NCBI GenBank assembly: GCA_949128115.1
Contig: OX421961.1
Span: 84,551,277 to 84,615,276 of the forward strand
Length of the DNA stretch: 64,000 nucleotides
DNA from: Anaspis maculata
Taxonomy: Eukaryota > Arthropoda > Insecta > Coleoptera > Scraptiidae
Direction of reading: 5' to 3'
Shown: positions 59,862 through 64,000 of the stretch, piece after piece
How the letters are laid out: every line of letters starts with the position of its first letter
Numbering within the stretch: the stretch's first letter is position 1
Program-made: the position numbers and the translations under genes
The notes under the pieces: model-generated
What the model saw: only the letters and a program-made list of their open reading frames with translations
Databases searched by the model: none
What the model was told of the DNA's origin: nothing

Positions 59862-60064
59862 TGTAATAATCAACAGTAATATCACAAGTGCTTAGATTTT
59901 CACGATAATTTTGGTCAGGCGATCGCGAGTGCTGATTGTAGCGATAAATGCCCGACTCCGTAGGAGGAGGGCATTTATCCAGAGACAATCAGCCCGAGGG
60001 AAACGCCTGGCCAAAATTATCTGGGAAAATCTCGAGCACGAGTGATATTTTGAAGATTATTACA
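59862..60064. mobile_element. 203-bp palindromic MITE, TGTAATAATC ends
   Basis: The left end TGTAATAATCAACAGTAATA and right end GATTATTACA pair. The arms continue through TAATTTTGGTCAGGCG and GATAAATGCCC to a centre near 59963. A solitary related end (TGTAATAATCAGCAAAATAT) lies at 60192, followed by ACTCGTGC and flanked by a GTTGTAT direct repeat, perhaps a remnant of a second copy. Confidence 0.8.
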
Positions 60065-60226
60065 TAAAAGAAGTCTGAAGTGACAGCTGTCAGATTTTGT
60101 TGTTTACATGAATTTTATTCCGTTGCTATTGACAGTGGGATTTAGATAAGTGAATATTATCCTTGTAGGTCTAATAATCAAGGGCGTTGTATGTAATAAT
60201 CAGCAAAATATAACTCGTGCGTTGTA

Positions 60227-61274
60227 TTTAATTCAAGTTTTTTTAAATCCCTAAACAACTATCAATCACTCGGAAAGTAGACCAGTCGAGGGATTTTGGT
60301 CAGATAATACTGGATTTACTTTTCCCTCGTTATTGACAGTTGTTTTCGGGTTGAAACGATATAACTGAAAAGCCACCAAGCACTTGTTGTACTTATGTAT
60401 TACTGTTGAGAAAACGGCAAACGCCAAGCGGGAGTTACAAAGTTGCACTTATACCTGTCTGTTCACTAATTAACGACAATTTACCCACGCTGGCCAGGCA
60501 ACGTTGAATCTTGACGGAATAAAAGTGTGGAAAGGAGAATGTAGAGGTTAGGTAGGTATATCTTGATACAATAAATTTCCAGTACGTCCATGTAAAAACA
60601 CACAACATAAACATTTAACAACTTCCTCGTGAAGAAATGTGGTGCATGGAATAAAATATTCAGCGACGGAGGTACAAACAAACATCTGCGGACTGAGGCG
60701 CAAAAACCATTATCTGGTCCCTTATTCGCCTTAGCGCAAATGTCAAAAAAACAACCACCGCCACTACTTGTGGTTAAGCGGTCAGTGAGTTTTGCCTATG
60801 CCATTGTATCTATTAGAGAGTAAAGACGTGCTCCACCGCATATTCTTCCTTGCAGATTCATATAGAATGTACAATTTCCTTCATTACATGAAAATGGTAC
60901 AATAGTCGTTAAGTCCTCGCAACATTAATTATTACCTTAACCCATAACAGACAGAAGAGGCTGCTCTTTCAGACGTAAGAACGATCGGGGTTCTACAGTT
61001 CTACTCTGTGATCGGGGTCTATCGTACTCATAGATGGGTGCCTATTTAGTGGGACGAATGAGGCGGAGCCAGTAATGATCGCGAAATAAGATTCTTTGTT
61101 TGCTCTAGCGATACCTGACGATTGGCTGCATTAATAATGAGGATTACGGGCGACTGCGGTACGTATGTAAGTACTACCATTGTAGTACTTACTATACCTA
61201 TGTATGCAATATTTGCGTTGGAATAATTGTGCAGTCTGCTGATGCACTTCTTAGATCAGTTCCAAAGAGACTAA
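60227..61274. other. No gene seen
   Basis: Intergenic DNA. Short frames only, none recognised. Confidence 0.4.
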
Positions 61275-61419
61275 CCTCCGGTTCCACCAAACTTTTATCA
61301 ACGCGATAACTTTATCACTCTCATAGTAACTAAGCAACTGGCCATCCTATTGACTGGTGCATAGCAACTATCAGCGTGATAGATTCAATCTGTTCGTAAA
61401 ATTTTAGTGGAACCGGAGG
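61275..61419 (-). mobile_element. 145-bp MITE, family A copy 2
   Basis: Reverse-oriented relative of the element at 5105-5248. The ends are CCTCCGGTTCCAC and GTGGAACCGGAGG, and the internal landmarks TTTTATCAACGCGATAAC and AGCGTGATAG match the first copy in order. Its TIRs are better preserved than those of copy 1. Confidence 0.85.
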
Positions 61420-61919
61420 TAAAGGTACTATGAAGATAGTGTGCACCTAATACACTTTGCCATCGTATCGCAGTAGGTATGTACTTATGCCTACCTACTA
61501 GCTACCTACCACCAAAGGAATGACTAATTGCTGGATCGTGTTGAAATACACGTTCTCTTAATGAACGCGAAATCTCACCATCGAACTGTGGAATGGACAT
61601 TTCGAGTCATTTTGCACAGTATGCTTGGTACTTGAAAGAAATTTTGCCGTATCCAATTTCAACCGATTTATCTACACATCTGGAAATTAACGTTCACCGC
61701 GCCCTCGCCCTCACTCTCGCGTCCTCATCCTCGCCGCAAAAGCCAACAAGTCAAGGTTGGCTGTGATTGGAGGGTGGATCGTGCGATTCACAAACTATTA
61801 TCGGCTAGGTCCTAGGTCAGACTTTAAGCGTAGTTACGGGAGAATTTTGCGACATCCTAGAAGTCCTTGCCCTACATACAATAAATCGGGGAACAGGAAG
61901 GATCAGGGATCTAAGTAGG
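61420..61919. other. No gene seen
   Basis: Intergenic, with TACCTACTAGCTACCTACC-like text near 61493 and a CCCTCGCCCTCACTCTCGCG pyrimidine-rich stretch near 61702. Confidence 0.4.
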
Positions 61920-62200
61920 CCATTGCCTCAGATTCCCTCACTTCCTTATAAGCACTGCAAAAAATATATTCCACGAACTTCTAGTTCTTCAGATCAGAGA
62001 AAAACTGTCCAACATTCCTTCAATTCGTTTTAATTTTTGTCCCGTCGGCGTCGCACGTTTGTATGCAGTTAACTACAGGGGAATGAAGAGGCCGATGTGT
62101 GTGCTAAAGAAGCCCGCACATCCAGTCACTCCATCACACTGTCACGAGCGGCGATTCCTGTGCATTCTGGTAAACACGCGATCTTTCTAGACTCTTTCAT
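61920..62200 (+). pseudogene. LINE RNase H domain remnant
   Basis: Three frames in order give the RNase H signature of a non-LTR retrotransposon. SDSLTSL, a stop, then ALQKIYS holds the third catalytic-site aspartate region. LVLQIREKLSNIP and FNFCPVGVARL follow. Then LQGNEEADVCAKEART corresponds to the conserved GNExAD motif with the last catalytic aspartate. A stop and two frameshifts make it inactive. No reverse transcriptase is visible upstream. Confidence 0.7.
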
Positions 62201-62838
62201 TGCGTTGCAGTGTATAAATGCGGAGCTCTGGACATTTCTAGAGTATACGTGATGGCTTGGCATTGAAATACATCGGGAGACTCTAACGCTCGATTAAGAC
62301 ACATCTGTCCATTTGGCGGCGGCGTCGGCTCTATAGCACGGCAGAATTATACGCGAAATGTGTAAGATTTTCCAGGAGTCGAGCGAAATCGTATGCTGGC
62401 TCACTGTGGAATCTGCTGGAAAACGCATGGATCGAAAGGCGATCGATGGAAAGGCATCAATCGTCGGCTCGCAGTTAGTTATGAATTGGAAGAGATCGAG
62501 TGCGAAACAAGCGAAGTAGTCTCAACGATATTTCCAAGCGTGAATAATTGTTAGCGTGTATTTGTTGTAGTACGGTTGCGGCCATAATAAAGTGGACGAC
62601 AGTGTCAACGAGTTGGCTTGCTGTCATGCGACCTTCGGGCCAGAATCCTAAAAAAAACTGTCAACTGTCGTTCACTTTAAAAAGGCCGCAACGGTACGCA
62701 GTAATAAACATTGTGTGTTTTAAAACGATAGGCTCAATTATAATCGAACCCGTACGCGAAATACGTAACAATACATAACAGATACCTACTGAATGATGCA
62801 AAGCGTTGTTTTCACTTTCAAGTAACTGCTCTCTGGCA
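62201..62838. other. No gene seen
   Basis: May still contain LINE-derived sequence after the RNase H remnant, but I cannot align it. A TATAAAT at 62212 is most likely incidental. Confidence 0.4.
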
Positions 62839-63161
62839 GAGTATTATACTTTTGAAAAAATTTCTTTTTTTCGACGGAATCAGAAACTATATTGAAAAAT
62901 AACTGACCCGTATTTTTTTATTCAGCCAAAAATCGTATCGTTTGGCCGCAATAAATAAACGAAATTCCTATATTCTGCCTATTTCTGACGTCATTTACAC
63001 AGGCAGTATAGACGGTGACTCGCTGTGACGTCAGAACTAGTTGATGTTATTTATTTATTGCGCCCAAACGGTACGGTTTTTGACTGAATAAAAAAACACG
63101 GGTCAATTATTTTTCTATGTAGTTTCCATTTCAATCAAAAAATTTTTTTGGTATAATACTC
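62839..63161. mobile_element. 323-bp palindromic MITE with TGACGTCA centre
   Basis: GAGTATTATAC at the left pairs with GTATAATACTC at the right. The arms also share GACCCGTATTTTTTTATTCA and GCAATAAATAAACG. Near the centre TGACGTCA occurs twice (about 62987 and 63026), a perfect palindrome identical to the consensus site bound by CREB/ATF-type factors. No coding capacity. Confidence 0.8.
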
Positions 63162-64000
63162 CATTGGAATTACATTGACGGTTCATTACGAATGATGAAA
63201 ATCCTCCCCCGTCAACTCACTTCCTTTGTCAAATGATCGTTTAGTTTGCTTGTTCCAAGTAAATCGTGCAGACACTTCATACAGGGTGAAGTAGAAAATA
63301 ATTGTTGAAAAATCGTTAATCTTGAACCATAACTGATGGATGTGTGTAAATCAGGATATTGATGACGGATTTTATGCTCATGAAAGTGCTGCAAACAGTT
63401 TTGAAATATCTTGGGGCGTTTCCGAAATACGCAGGAAAAAGTGTTTCTTTTTTCAATAAATCAGTTGTTTTTTGAGATATCGAGCTGCAACTTGATATTC
63501 CGACAAAGAATCATATTTTTAATAAAGCGTGGTGTGAGGACATCGACAAAGCCTGCTAGGTTCAAAACTAAGATCTTCAACTTTTTTTCCATCGAGAGCG
63601 CCATCTTCAAATTGCCCTTCGTGAAATTGTTGAAAAAAGAACAGGTGACGACTTTGTTGGACACATACGATCGTTTTATAACGAGAAAACCAGGTACTGA
63701 ATTGCGCCAATGACCTCTTCGCCGAAGAAACGTTATCAAGTTCGTTTTTCTTGATTTCTCTTCACTTACGTCACACTCATGACCAAATGAAACTTTGGAT
63801 CGATGAGATCTTTGCGATATTATAATCCACATTATTTTGTGAAGTCAGTCACTAAATTTCATTATCATCAGCCAAGTGAAGTTCTTTTGGCAAACATTTG
63901 AACAAAAACTTTGCTTCGATTTTTGTGAAAAAGACAAAAGCGGTATAGGGTCACGTCCGTCGACCCCTCAAACCCGATTGAAAAAAATCCGTTACCAAAA
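63162..64000. other. Dispersed CAGGGTG-family sequence, no gene seen
   Basis: TACAGGGTGAAGTAGAAAAT at about 63282 marks one end of an element whose following text (AAACAGTTTTGAAATATCTT at about 63393) is related to the 47617-48529 palindrome. The right end is probably beyond the window. Open stretches on both strands are mirror artefacts with no recognised family. Confidence 0.45.

Noticed and set aside
62205..62230. TATAAAT as a promoter TATA box for a gene downstream
   Set aside because: It lies within the tail of a decayed LINE RNase H fragment and no coding start with recognisable protein follows.
63461..63832. 123-aa minus-strand frame near the window end
   Set aside because: Overlaps a plus-strand frame of similar length, in sequence related to a non-coding palindrome family. 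No domain recognised.

Overview
The window reads as intergenic, repeat-dominated DNA from an arthropod, most likely an insect. It is AT-rich, has no operon-like packing, and carries BEL/Pao, Jockey-clade, mariner and hAT elements. Short TAGGTACCTA-like motifs recur (e.g. around 9050, 23325, 53830 and 61490). I cannot name the species. I found no intact host protein gene and no RNA gene. The only long intact reading frame is the polyprotein of a BEL/Pao LTR retrotransposon.

Layout. 1-9.7 kb: a 1.05-kb foldback, a 1.9-kb hAT-like element with 17-bp TIRs and an imperfect 8-bp target duplication, a short MITE, a palindrome built around TACAGGGTG ends, a GTCGGTGAA-type minisatellite and a 208-bp hAT-type MITE. 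9.7-25.35 kb: a satellite array with a ~551-bp monomer (25 phase markers counted). The core is homogeneous, with 1102-bp (dimer) and 2201-bp (tetramer) higher-order periods. The edges are diverged, and two insertions of ~970 and ~987 bp split monomers without disturbing the phase. 25.35-34.8 kb: decayed LINE pieces (Jockey-type RT on the minus strand at 28.6-29.8 kb), several palindromic MITEs and a 1.18-kb palindrome.

34.84-41.63 kb: a complete BEL/Pao element on the minus strand. It has two identical 166-bp LTRs, a 5-bp target duplication (ACATC) and one uninterrupted ~1732-aa polyprotein covering gag-like region, zinc knuckles, aspartic protease, RT, RNase H and integrase. It looks recently inserted.

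41.6-53.5 kb: a dense run of nested or adjacent inverted repeats. These include a 2.35-kb foldback with a 49-bp minisatellite in its loop, and a 2.63-kb long-inverted-repeat element that encloses a frameshifted copy of an uncharacterised repeat-associated, cysteine-rich protein and two small retroposed inserts. 53.5-64 kb: a MITE with a 7-bp target duplication, an internally deleted mariner with perfect 33-bp TIRs, two further mariner C-terminal fragments, a LINE RNase H remnant and more palindromic MITEs.

How the parts relate: nothing here forms a pathway. The logic is that of transposons. Autonomous elements (BEL/Pao; formerly mariner, hAT and Jockey) supplied enzymes, and many short non-autonomous TIR elements used them. 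The satellite expanded by unequal exchange. The items most worth follow-up are the higher-order satellite, the TACAGGGTG palindrome families, the 48.7-51.4 kb long-inverted-repeat element, and a coding-like peptide kept in inverted copies at 41.9-43.9 kb.
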